From positions 11,423,001 to 11,487,000 of the forward strand of contig CM028340.1 of NCBI GenBank assembly GCA_016647705.1: a stretch of DNA of 64,000 nt. The letters are read 5' to 3'. The translations under genes and the position numbers were made by a program. The notes below the pieces were generated by a model, which ran no database searches, was not told the DNA's origin, and saw only the letters and a program-made list of their open reading frames with translations. The stretch comes from Eucommia ulmoides (Eukaryota > Streptophyta > Magnoliopsida > Garryales > Eucommiaceae). Position 1 is the first letter of the stretch. Each line of letters opens with the position of its first letter. Positions 25,387 through 37,200 of this stretch are shown piece after piece.

Positions 25387-28258
25387 TTTTTTGATTGGTA
25401 CCAATGGAAACATCCAACAATACCAGTGGACCAATGCGAAACTCTTCTTGGCAACCAAGAGCACACTTTACTACCAACACGTCTAACACTCCAACATGGC
25501 TCTTGGATAGCGGTTTTTTGCATCACGTCACCTCCAACCTAAGCAATATATCACTTCATGTACTATACAATGGCTCCAATGACATTATGATTGGAGATAG
25601 CACAGGTCTTCCCATAACACATTACTAGTTCTACCTCTCTCAAAACTTTGAATGCTCAGTTTTCCTTAAATAATGTTTTTTGTGTTCCTAGCATGAAAAA
25701 AAAAACTTGATTACAATTTTCAAATTCTATATTTCCAACAATGTTTCCATTGAATTCTTAGCGTATTCTTTTCTTGTAAAGAATCTTCACATAGGAGCAA
25801 TGCTTTTGAAAGATCAAACTAAGGATGGTGTGTATGAGTGGCCAGTATCCTTACCTCTATTTGCCTTTTCCAATGTCGAGACCACTTCAACCGAGTGGCA
25901 TCACCGATTCGGACACCCAGATTTTCTTATTTTAAAGCATAAAATTTCTAGTAATAATCTAGATTTATCATCTTTCATTCCCTTCATTTTTTCATGCAAT
26001 ACATGTCATTGCAATAAGAGTCACAAACTCTCATTTTCAAGTTATACCATTGTTTCTAATTGAACCCTTCAAATAATTTTCTCTGATGTATGGACTTCAC
26101 CAATTATCTCTTATGATGGTTTTAAGTATTATATAATTTTTGTTGATCATTTTACTAAGTACATCTGGTTTTATCCTCTAAAACAAAAATCAAAAGTAAA
26201 AGACATATTCATTAGATTTAAAACTACTGTAGGAAAACAATTCAATCAAAAAATGCATATATTGTATTCTGATAATGGTGGTAAATATATTCTTACGAAA
26301 AGATTTTTGGTGCTCCTCCTAATTACTCAAAACTCAAAGTATTATTGTGCTATCCTTGGCTTCACCAATAAACTTGTCATAAACTTGACCTCGTTCTAAA
26401 CCATGGTGTTTTTCTCAGGTACTCTCTAACTTAACGTGCATATTTATATTATGATCCATCAACATCAAAAGCCTATGTTTCTAGACATGTTAGGTTTGTC
26501 GAGTCAATTTTTCCATTTGCATCCTTACCTACGCAAGATCCACTACCAAAGTCTACCATTGTTTCAACTTAAATACCACCAATAATTAAAATCAATAACA
26601 CACTCATGCCATTATTTGAAGTTAACACTCAAAGGCAGCTCCATTGTGAAGCTCCAATACCATTCAATAGTACAACCCCACAACCTATCAATTCCAATCT
26701 CACCATAACCAATAATCAAACCCAACCACACCCGATGAGATCCACACATACCTTACCAACTACCACCCAACTAGTCCAACCTATCACAAGATTAAATCAT
26801 GCCATGCGAACTAGAGCCGAAAATAACATTCGCAAACCAATTCAAAAGCTAAATCTTCACACCTAACTATCCAAAACTCTCAACCTTGAACCCATAACAC
26901 CAACCCCTCAAAGATCGAAAATGGCATCGGACCATATCAAAAGAATATGATTCTCTCGTTCAGAACGGGACTTGAGAGCTAGTACCCTTTAATCATAGTC
27001 AAAATCTTGTGGGTTGTAAATGGATTTTCCATACTAAACATAAGTTTGATTGATCTATTGACATATTCAAGGCTCGCTTGGTTGCATAAGGTTTTCATCA
27101 ACGTCCAGGAGTTGATCATTATGATACTTTTAGTCTATTAGTCCAGCTTACCACAATTAGACTTGTTCGTGTTTTTTTTTTTTTTTTGGGAACCTCAATG
27201 GTGCAAGAAGAGTTTTATTAATTGAGCCAAAGAATACAAAATTCAGAGGAGAGCAAAGCCTAAACTCTAAAAATAATTGAAACAATAACTAATATATCAA
27301 AAAATAAAACCATAACAAAATCAATCAAAAATAAAACTTAATAAATTCCTTTAACGTCTTGCAATAAGTCATGGGTAGACCCTTCGTCAGCTTGATGTCA
27401 ATAAAGTCTTCTTACAAGGTAATCTTAGTGAGAATGTGTATATGAATCAACCACCAGGTTTCATTAATCAAGACTTCCCATCACATGCTTGAAAGCTACA
27501 GAAAGTTATTTATGGACTAAAGCAAGCTCCACGAGCATGGTATCAGAAACTCTGCACTTTTCTTCTTAAGTTAGGATTCAAAAACTCACATGCTGATACA
27601 TCTTTTTTTTTTTTTTTTTTTTAATTCTGGTGGACATCTTCGATATTTACTAGTTTATGTTGACAATCGCATTATTAATGGGGATGATGTACTATTGGTG
27701 AATCAATTTATTCCTTAGCCAACTAAGCAATCATTCTCTCTTAAGGATCTTGGCAAGCTCTTTTTTTTTTCTTGGAGTAGAATTGTTCCCAATAAGCATG
27801 GATTTCTACTTTCTCAACGTCGATATTTGCTACATCTACTTGCTCGTACTCACATGTCTGAAGCTAAACCCATCCAAAGTCCTCTTCCAATAGGTTCTTC
27901 ACTCTCACGGTACTCGGGGGCTAATTTATCCAATCCTACAGAATTTAAATAATTGTGGGTAGTCTCCAATATCTTTTTCTCACTCGACTTGACATAACCT
28001 TCATAGTTAATAAGCTATCTAAGTTTATGCATAAGCCCATAATTGAGCACTCGACTCTTGTTAAGCATTTACTACATTATCTTTGTGGTACTCTTGATCA
28101 TGGTCTGCGGCTTTACCGTGAATCTCTTATTTCCTTACATGCATACTCTGATGCCGATTAGACAGGGGACGCAGATAATTTCTCCTTAATCAATGCTTAT
28201 ATTGTCTATCTAGGTCACAATCCTATCTCCTCGAGTTCCAAAAAGCATAAAACCATTG
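25387..28258 (+). pseudogene. Copia Pol (protease, integrase, reverse transcriptase, RNase H start), broken
   Basis: WLLDSGFLHHVTSNLSNISLH (about 25498-25560) carries the protease DSG. WHHRFGHPD followed by CNTCHCNKSHK (about 25898-26028) is the integrase HHCC zinc site. IFSDVWTSPIISYDGFKYYI and YSDNGGKY (about 26080-26290) give integrase acidic motifs. RT pieces are WELVPFNHSQNLVGCKWIF, YGLKQAPRAWYQKL (about 27510-27551) and YVDN in place of YVDD (about 27656-27667). RNase H begins with MGSLQYLFLTRLDITFIVNKLSKF (27955-28026). There are many stops, and part of the integrase core is missing. Confidence 0.85.
27172..27355 (-). mobile_element. Poly-T-led insert, probably a LINE 3' fragment
   Basis: It interrupts copia RT between the readings TTIRLVRV and AISHG, TLRQLDVN. 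A 17-bp T-run lies on the left, so on the minus strand it ends in poly-A, preceded by TTTGTATTCTTTGGCTC and a second A-rich part. That fits the 3' end of a plant LINE, but no coding part is present and no clear TSD was found. Confidence 0.55.
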
Positions 28259-30199
28259 TGTTGATTCTAAGATTTTGATTAACAAATAAATGTTGATATT
28301 TTTTGTGGAACTAATATGTTTATTGAGTATTTCAGTTTAAAGAGTTCCAGACTATATCATAAAGTAATTGTAAAGGATGCAGAGACAATGCAAAGAAGAT
28401 AATATTATGAAGAAATTGTAAAGGATGCAGAGACGAATACTAAGAGATTGAAGATTCCGAAGAATCTAGGTAAAAACAACTCTAATCTATTTTTACTTTT
28501 AATGTATCCCGATTAGGATCACACACGACACGAAAATGATTTTATGTTTATGTGTGATTGATAGGATCCTAATTAGTAAAATTATTTATTCATATGTGTA
28601 ATTGAAAAAGAAATAAAGATAATTTATTAAAATTAATTTTAAGATTTTAGTGGAGTTAACTGAGAAAAGAAATCTGTTAAAGGGGTGAAAATGTCAAAGA
28701 AACGAATTAAGGAGAGGATTCTAGCATTGGTAAGTCGACAGGTAAGTCAACCGATGCATAGAATATGAAGTCTCTGAATCTCTAGGTCGACAAATAGGTC
28801 GACTTATGAAGCTATTTGTATCGTCCAGTCGACAGGTAATGGATGGGCGATCGACCGATGGGCAAAAAAATTTTGGCTTGTCTAGTATCCTAAATCGAGC
28901 GGTCGACTTATGGGCGTTGGTCGGTCGACTGATAAGTTTGTTTTAGGTTTAGAGGATTTCGAGGATTCTGATCAAACAGTAGTCGTTACTAGCCATTTAT
29001 GGTAAAGATATGAGAGAAATTTTAGGGATATGATAGTATTAAAGATATATCATTGATATTTTGTCATCCCTATAGATATGGTTCATATATTTTGGTTATT
29101 TCTCAAATTAGTTCATATAATTCTTTCTATCCTATCGATTTGAGTTTGAGAAATATTTGAGGGACTAATTTAAATGTTTTGCAAGCTATAATTAAGTCAA
29201 ATATATCTAAAATGAAAGATAATGATATATGGGGTCTATAGATGCTTTTTAAATACTTATCATTTAAAAACTAGTCGTTGGAGGGCTTGTTTCAATTCCC
29301 TATATATAAACTTGCGAATTTCACATAAGATCATATCAAGAACTATTCAGTTCATAAGTTTTTATAAGAGTAATCATTTTGATATTATTTTGAGAGATCA
29401 AATTGTGAGATTAATTATTGAGAAGTTCTTGAGTTAAAGCGTTGATTGTGTAAGCGTCACCGAGTTGAGCTGTCTAGCATTCCAATCTATACTTTTTTGG
29501 TATTATACGAGTGAGATCTTTCCAAGCTATTAATTTTTACTGCATTTTTATTTTTCTATATTTGTTTGGTTGATAAGATCTTGATAAAATCATTTTCTTA
29601 ACTTTAAATTGCATAAAAATATTTTAAAACGATTTTTTGTGAAAATCTTATTACATACGTATTTATCATAATCATATTTTTATATTTTCTTGGTAAAAGT
29701 ATTCCAAACTTATTCTTAATTGAGTCTATTGGTATCATTACTTGCTTGGTTAATTGATTGTATGAGAAATCGTTTTTGAACTTTAAAAGCATAAAAATCT
29801 TTTAAAATGATTTGTGTGATAATCTGATTATGTGCTCAATTTTGTGCTACCCGTATTATTTTTATAATCAGATTTTTGTTTCTTCACTTAATTCTATCAC
29901 TAGTAATTATCGGGACATTAATTGAGTTTAAATTTATTTGAGGTGGTAGAAGTTTTGAGTGGGAAGAACTTATCGATTACTTGTAATTGGTGAGTTATGT
30001 GCGGATTAGATACTATTGAGAGTATCTAATCAAGGGTAGCTGGATTTCAATCTCTTCCGATAAAGAGATTGAGGTGTTAATTCTTCCTTAATTGAATTTG
30101 TGAGTGATTTTGTAAATGTTTCATCCTTACCTGGAAAAATGATAGTTGGAGCGTTTCTGTGAGGTTTTGATTATTTAGCCTAAGGTATAAAAAAAATTA

Positions 30200-30320
30200 G
30201 GTTATTCTTGGGCCTGTAAAAAGTATAGGTTATTCTTGAGCCAGTAAAAAATAAAGGTTATTCCTGAGCCTAGAAAAATGAATTTGTAAAGGTTGATTCT
30301 GAGCCTATGAAAAGAATCTT
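30200..30320. repeat. About 33-bp tandem repeats in SIRE-type LTR
   Basis: Four units of GGTTATTCYTGRGCCTR followed by an A-run. The reversed equivalent occurs at about 17040-17300 in the other LTR copy. Confidence 0.75.
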
Positions 30321-30607
30321 TATGAGGGTTTGGTTCTTACCTTTAAAAGAATCTTGAGTTTAGTGGGTGTGAATCTCCGTGAGACTCGGAGGACTGAATT
30401 AATCAAGAGTAACTTTGTGAACCAGGATATATCGTGGTGTGTTACCTTATTTATTTTACTTATATTGTTATTTGGTGTGCATCTAATTGATAACACATAT
30501 CCGCTACAATATAGATAATAATTAATTTTAGGATAAAATTAATTGTTTGAATTTTTGAAGTGTTATTATTATTTTGATAATTTTTTAATACTACCCAATT
30601 CACCTAC

Positions 30608-30652
30608 CCCTCCCCCCCCTCCCCCCCCCCCCCCCCCCCCCCCCTCCCCTTC
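30608..30652. repeat. Poly-C tract
   Basis: About 40 bases, almost all C, near the LTR end. Such a run is prone to assembly or sequencing length error. Confidence 0.95.
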
Positions 30653-30677
30653 TCTTGAGTAGCTCATTGGGCTAACA

Positions 30678-31043
30678 CATCGCATGTTCCTCTATTGAGG
30701 TGGAATATTGGTATGTTGCTAATACAACTGCTAACATCAACTGGGTGTGCTATTTGCTGACTAATCCTGGCCTTCAACTTCCCACTTGCCTAGTCATTTG
30801 CTGTGATAATGGTAGGACAACTCAATAATGTTCTATCCATGTTTTTTTATTCTGGAATGAAACATGTTGCTATTAACTTCCACTTCATTTGTGATCAGGT
30901 CCAAAGTGGGATTCTACGTGTTGCTCATGTATCCTCCACTGATCAACTTGTTGATATTCTAATGAAGTCGCTTACCCAAGCTTGTTTTCTTTTATTAAGA
31001 GACAAGATTAGACTCTCAAGCTAAGCTCCATCTTGAGGGGGCA
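30678..31043 (+). pseudogene. Copia RNase H C-terminal remnant and polypurine tract
   Basis: The reading resumes after the LTR and includes the HVSSTDQLVDILMKSLTQACF segment (30931-30993), the usual copia C-terminal TxxQxADxxTK-like end. The polypurine tract TTGAGGGGG at about 31033-31041 directly precedes the 3' LTR. Confidence 0.8.
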
Positions 31044-31243
31044 TAACAAAAGTGCCAAAAATGTGGAAGATTTGATATGTGGTTGACTTATTCGTATAAC
31101 TGTTTTGATTCAAATCTTGTAATTCTATTTTTCAAACTTCTTATATTTAACTCTTTGTATTTAGACAAATCAGATTGTATTTTTGTTGTATATATTTGAT
31201 TTATATCATTCAATAAAAGATCCCAAAAATTTCTATCTACACA
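31044..31243 (+). repeat. Copia 3' LTR
   Basis: It follows the polypurine tract and matches 24144-24371. The two copies differ at many positions, pointing to an old insertion. AATAAAAG at about 31213 may be the element's polyadenylation signal. Confidence 0.8.
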
Positions 31244-31795
31244 TCTTTTTAAATGTATTTGTGGGAATTATTTACAAAAATTAAACAAAATATGCAAACA
31301 TCAAAACAATTGTAAGACCCCACAAACAACTATCAATTAAAAAGTTATTGAATACTTTTAAGGCCATTCAATGAGTGTTTCTATTTTTTATTTCCTCAAA
31401 CCCAAAAAAAAAACAGAATAAAAAATAGTTAAGAAAGCCACAATATTTAATTTATGGGTTGACCTTATACCAAAATCACCACATGTACCCATCATTCTCT
31501 CTACTTTTAAAATCATTTTCTATAATTTTAAAATTAAAATCAAAATCATTCTCCATAATTTTAAAATTGAAATTACTTATCTCTCCTATTTTAGTGAATA
31601 ATTGTTGACATAATACTATTATTGACAAAAATTCATTAGATAAATATGCCATTTTCTTAATTTAATTTATTAGGCAAATATATCCTTTCTATTTTTTTTT
31701 CTTTTTTTCTTTTTTTTTTCCTTCTTCAGATTGAAAATGACTCACAAGTCTCTGATGTCTTTTTTTTTTTTTTTTCCTTCAATTAAATGACATAA
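31244..31795. other. Unassigned AT-rich interval
   Basis: Poly-T runs and AT-rich sequence only; no gene or clear element end. Confidence 0.5.
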
Positions 31796-31796
31796 A

Positions 31797-32770
31797 ATGC
31801 TCAAGCTTCGGACTGTTCCAGAAACACGCCTCCGACGCTAGCTTCGCCGCCGCCGTCTTCATCGGCTCCGACTTGCACCTCGTGAGCACAAACGGATCGT
31901 ACCCCACTGCGTTCATCAGCTTTTTGCTCTTTCATCGTCGCCATGGAAACACCGGCTACGGCGGCAGCAAAAGCTGCAACACCCTTGTCGGAGCTCCCGA
32001 ACTGCGGCGACGAAGAAATCGCGAGTGATATTTTACAAACCCATCGACAACTACCAAACCCTAACAACAAGATCTCCGCCTACATGCGGTACCTCCATAG
32101 CTCGATTGCCGCCGTTGATTCGGACCCAAAACGTTTCTCCGGACTCTCACCCCTGGCTCCATTAGACAATTAAGAGATGGCCCAGATCTGTTGGGGGAGA
32201 GAGAGAGAGAGAGAAACTGGGCAGAGAATCACCTGATTTCTTGAGATTTCTTGACTTCTTGATTTCATCTCCATTTTCTTCTCTTCTGTCACTGCTCCAT
32301 TTTCCTCTCGTTCAGATTTGAAGCTAATTTCAAAAGAATCGATATTTGCAAATCTGAGGTGGGTGCAATTTTTATTTGAATTTCAGATCTGAGCGGAAGA
32401 GGATGGCTTTCAGCAGTGATTTGCAAATTCCCACCATCTGAATCTTATGGGATTGCTTAAAAAATGGGGAGATTTAGCTGGAGGCAGTGAAGACGGTGCA
32501 ACTCCCACTGTTGCACCGTTGATTTGCAAACGAGGATGAAGAAGAAGAGGTTTGGACGATAAATTATCCGGTGAAGTTATTCGAGCTGTAATCGATCTCG
32601 GAGCCGGAGAATTTCTCGATCGACAGGACGACGAAACCGACGAAAAGAGAGAAAGCGGCACAAATCAAAGAGACGATTAATTGGGCGGCGAGAGTTGTGG
32701 CGACGAGGGGAAGCAAGGAGTCAATTAGGAATTTGACGGCGGTGATGAATTTGACGGGGTACACGATGAA
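31797..32770. other. GC-rich island with unidentified, gene-like open frames
   Basis: Base composition rises sharply compared with both sides. On the + strand 31943-32173 encodes a 76-residue peptide starting METPATAAAKAATPLSELP and containing ISAYMRYLHSSIAAVDSDPKRFSGLSPLAPLDN. On the minus strand 32764-32564 encodes a 66-residue peptide with a long hydrophobic stretch (LLPLVATTLAAQLIVSLICAAFSLFVGFVVLSIE, in two parts) that would form one or two membrane segments. I recognise neither family. It could be a broken gene fragment captured by a transposon or a small real gene with introns. It lies 1.3 kb upstream of the HMA start. Confidence 0.3.
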
Positions 32771-33690
32771 GGGACATGGGTGTTTACTGTTTAGGGGTGA
32801 TGATGGATGCTAATTACATTTTGCAGCCTTTAAATTTAACAAAAATATAATCTAAGCCAAATCACAGGCGGCAAAGTACAATTAAGCCAAAAATCGAGTC
32901 TAAAGGCAAAAGGATAAATTTGTCATTTTAGTTAGATTTTTTTTTATTATATAAAATCTGACAAAAACAAGGAATATAAGAATCTTTTCGTACACAAATC
33001 AGTTAATGGGATAATTGGTATTTATTAAATGACAAAAAATTATTTTTGGTTTAAGATTAATATTTATCAAATGAGAGACAAATTTTTTTTATTTAAAATC
33101 AAAAGACAGAGAAAATCTTCGGTATAAATTTTTTAATTTATTATGCGTAGAAGAAGGTCGTAAAGTAGTTGTCGATAAATTAAAGAGAGAGAAAGTGGCT
33201 TAACAATTTTTGTTTACTTTTGAATTGGGATAACTTTGCAATAAATGTTACTTAAAAGCACCTCTAGCAAAAACCACAAAAATCAAACCTTTCAGGCCTA
33301 CAATATATTAGAACCATTTTATTTTTGTGTGGATTTCTTATGTGGAATCCAAATTCCTTTGGTTTTTCTTTAGTGGTTCTCCACTATTTCAATCTCATCC
33401 CACAACATGAAAGTTAGCAGACAATTATTCTTCCACAGAAAATTTTAATCTCCACTTTCAAAATTCTTTACGGCTTTTTATTTTCTTTTTAATGGGCATT
33501 CTTTTCCTTTCGTTTTTCTTTTCTTTTTTTTTTTGGGTATAAATCTCCTATATCCGATAACACATTGGATTTTGACTAATCCAGGTAGGACCATAATAGC
33601 ATCAAAACTCTCTATCCTTTTCAGTTTCTTTTTTTAATGAGCATGCCTTTTTTTTATTTTATTTTTTAATGAGCATGCCTTTCAGTTTTT
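32771..33690. other. Upstream region of the HMA gene
   Basis: AT-rich, no gene. It contains TTGTCGATAA at 33169-33178, which matches seven of eight core bases of the palindromic zinc-deficiency element bound by bZIP19/23 (TGTCGACA). With one mismatch this is only a weak candidate. Confidence 0.3.
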
Positions 33691-33699
33691 TATATATAA
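33691..33699 (+). promoter_or_regulatory. Candidate TATA box of the HMA gene
   Basis: TATATATAA lies about 350 bp before the start codon and is followed by CT-rich stretches (33728-33750, 33790-33806, 33848-33870), common in plant 5' leaders. The 5' leader may also contain an intron, which I cannot place. Confidence 0.45.
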
Positions 33700-34046
33700 C
33701 CCCTCTCATGAGTGTTTTTCTTCACAAGGCTCCTCTCCCCCTCTCTCTCTCTCAAAATTGAGCTTGAAGAAGCTCATTGCCTTTGATCTCTCTTCTCTCT
33801 CTCTCTACAGACTAATAGCCGTTGATCCATTGATATCTAGAGGTTCTCTCCCTCTCTCTCTCTCTCTCTTTTTATGAACTTGCAGGTTCGTTTGGTTTAT
33901 ATATAATTTGGACAAGTACTGAAAACCCAAAAACGTTTCTTGAATATATATTAAAAGTTCTATAAACATCATATACATATATATACACACACTAATTTTT
34001 AGGGTTTTTTTTCTTATATATATATAGTTATAAGTGAAGATTTGAT

Positions 34047-34248
34047 ATGGGTGGAGATGAAAAAAACGGAGGAAAAAAGTTGCAGAAGAGCTACTTTGAT
34101 GTATTGGGATTGTGCTGTTCATCAGAGATTCCATTAATAGAGAAGATCCTGAAGCCACTGCAAGGAGTTAAAGATGTCACCGTTATTGTACCTTCAAGAA
34201 CGGTCATTGTTGTCCACGACACCCTCCTCGTAACCCAGCTCCAAATTG
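34047..34248 (+). CDS. HMA exon 1 (residues 1-67 plus one base)
   Basis: It starts at ATG 34047 with [20 protein letters not shown]. The start is supported by the family: relatives begin a few residues before KSYFDVLG. It holds the N-terminal metal-binding domain with [12 protein letters not shown] and [16 protein letters not shown]. The donor GTAACT follows CAAATTG; phase 1. Confidence 0.93.
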
Positions 34249-34252
34249 GTAA

Positions 34253-34295
<43 letters not shown>

Positions 34296-37200
34296 CATTT
34301 TTAGGGTTACTTTCACAGGAACCACAATTGATTGTTCTGTTCACTGTTTTTATCGTAATTTAATTTTCGTTTTTTCAATTATAAAATATTTTATTAGATC
34401 ATTTTTTGGTTTTTTTATGTTGATAGGTTGAAAAAATGTAGTTTTGTTTTTTTTGTCAAGAAAAAAAATGTATTCAATGATTCTACTTACGTCCGTTGAG
34501 AGTATTTTTAAATTATAAAAAATTAGGGTAAAGTTTAGATTTACTAACCAATCAAAAAATCCTGTAATTTTCCTAAACATGTGTTATTTATGACCGGCAA
34601 TTATTGCGATAATGCCTCATTTTTATGACCTAATTTTATTCATTGGAGCACAAAAACCAACCTGATGATGTTGAAAAAGTTGGATATTTTCTATCAATAG
34701 ATTCTTTTCAAAAGGTAGGACTCCTGATGATAACTTGAGGTGGAAAAAATATTTTTATTTGTTTCCTAACGGAAATGACATCAACAATTTTAATTTTTCT
34801 TTAAAAAAAATTGAATTGATTTTACTATATTTGTATATTGTACCCTTTAATATTTATGAGAAAAAAAAAATGATGGAAAAAAGAAAGGTTGGGTGGTCAT
34901 GTTGATTGCATGATCCACTTTCTTAGTGGTAGTGGTGGTTGAAATTGAGCTCTCAACAGTTACAGGTACCAGCTACATACAAACCCCATCATAAAAGCAT
35001 CATTGCTCGTATTAACTTTAGCAGCATATAACGTCCCATGCACATTGGTCTTCTTACTAGAAAAATTCTCTGAGTATATATAGGGTAAAGGAAGTGGGTA
35101 CTCTTGAAAATTTTCTATTTTTTAAAATATTCTAAAATATTATAGAAAAATTTGGGCATCCTAAATACCTCATTTTCTAGAATTTTTTTTGTAAATATCT
35201 AGTAGAATTATCTAGATGATTGATTGTAGCCGTTAGATTGAAATGATCTCGGTCGTCCATTGTAAAACTCTTGGTCTATATAAAGGGGAAAAAGCTCATT
35301 TGCTCCTCAGCAAGTTGGGAATCAAGTAATACAAGCTCGCATTCTCCCAAGCTCTCTCTTGCTCTCCTATTCTTGTAAACTCTTTAGCTTCTCTTCCTTT
35401 GTTCCTTCTCAAAGTTTGTTTGGTTGTTTGTCTTGGTAAGGCTTACTTAGCACTTCCAAGAGGTTGGAATCGAGGCTAAGTGTCGCACGGTTACTTTGGG
35501 AAAAGTAATTCCGTGACAAGCCGCCTTTAATCACTTCTTTTTTTCCATATATTATTTGAAGAAAATATAGGGAATCCTTTTTTTTTTCTAATCTCCAAAT
35601 TATTAATATTTTATTTAAAAATAATAATCACTCAGGCCTTTTGTTAATACGAATTACCAATCATTACATATTAATTACAAATTAACCAAATAATCCAATT
35701 GACTTGACTTTTTGAATAGAATTTATCCCATTAAAAAAGTAAAATAAAAAATTGCATGACAAAAATGTCCACCACTGATTTTCGAGATTGACATGTGATT
35801 AAGATTTCATTATTAAGTTAAATTCAAATAAAACAATTATTGTAAATAAAAGTAGTGGAGATATTCTCAAAATATCTAGCTATTCCAAATAAAAAGAAAA
35901 AAATGAACATTTACCATAATTAGTTATACTAAAAACTCTTGCAAGTAATCACACAATAAATCAATTTGCTTTGTTCTTTACATGATTGAATTACACAATC
36001 ATGATCCTTTGTTTTAAAACTTAAAAATGACATGTAAATCATATTTTTTTTTATGAAAGAAATATAGTCCATATTTAATTAAACACGTTAAGATATTTAA
36101 GAAATTTTAAATTAGTCATTCACCATTGTGTTGAATTCAATAATCTTGGTGAAATTCAACATGTTCTGTTAATTAGAAAAATTTGATCACTAGGATTTGA
36201 AACTCATGTTTAATTGAACATGAGTAAAAACATCATATTTTGTTGTATACAAAACCAAGGATGTGATGAGAGATGTTATATTATATTCAACATGATAATA
36301 TTATATTTTCATCTTACATTTTCATTGTATTTTAGTGTTATATTCAACATAATCGTGTCCAGAAAGCCAATCATGTTCTAAACAAATACAAACTTTATGT
36401 AAATGTTAGTTAATGTGTTGAATTCAACATAAGTGGATTCAACAGTTAAAACAAATACATTATGTTGAATTGAACATGAACATGTTTTTTTCAATCCAAA
36501 ACACACGATCAAGATATTATTTTACAGATAAAATAGACGATTGTTTCAGTATAATTTTTATTGATAAAAAAATATAAAATGATTAATTAGGTGATTTTAC
36601 AAAAAAAAAAAAAAAAAAACGTTTTAAAATGATTGATTATGGTAACTTCCCTCAAACTTAAGAATATATATTGCAGAAATTATTGGGACAGCAAATATGG
36701 AACATAATTGATGTTCAGAGGGACAAATATATATTCTAAAAGAGTTGTTTAGTTAATTCGAAAAAAAAAAATTACGGTTCATTCAGTAATTTTGGATTCA
36801 AGAGATGATCCTCCAGTAAATGCCTCTTCTATTTATTTCTCAACTCATTTTTTTAAATTTAAGAATTTCGCCCTAAACTCTTATCTTCTTCCCATTTTTT
36901 CGGGTAAGCGGTGTCAAGAAAAGAATAGACAAGAGACGTAGATATACGCAAAATTTTCTTATTACTCAAGAATTACACTTGAAAATTTTGATAGCTTTCT
37001 CTCTCTATATTTTTTTTTTAATTTAATTTTTATTTCTTCTATAATCAATTTTCTTAATAATTATTTTTTTGTTCCCATTTTAGGGTCAATTTTAAGTTAT
37101 GTTCTTTTATTCTAAAAATAAAATAAAATCAAATGTGTCTAAATCATGTTAGGCATGTGAGTTAGAATGCCCTTCTCGTTCACGTGAGAAAAGCGAAATA

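Larger units (their letters stand above)
28259..30677 (+). mobile_element. SIRE-type copia solo LTR
   Basis: It begins TGTTGATTCTAAGATTTTG and ends GCTAACA, with flanks CATTG (28254-28258) and CATCG (30678-30682 region, TSD with one mismatch). The copia RNase H reading resumes directly after it. Internally it has a GTCGAC-rich block (28725-28940), short repeats of AGGTTATTCTTGAGCCTG (30200-30320), the TCGAACC-like block and a C-run just before the end, all usual for this LTR group. A second copy lies at 16751-21136 and a fragment at 61370-61720. Confidence 0.83.
24144..31243 (+). mobile_element. Decayed Ty1/copia retrotransposon, interrupted twice
   Basis: A 5' LTR, a primer binding site, Gag, CCHC knuckle, protease, integrase, RT, RNase H, polypurine tract and 3' LTR occur in copia order. 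A poly-T-led insert (about 27172-27355) interrupts RT, and a SIRE-type LTR (28259-30677) interrupts RNase H. Many stops and frameshifts make it non-autonomous. It lies upstream of, and outside, the HMA gene. Confidence 0.88.
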
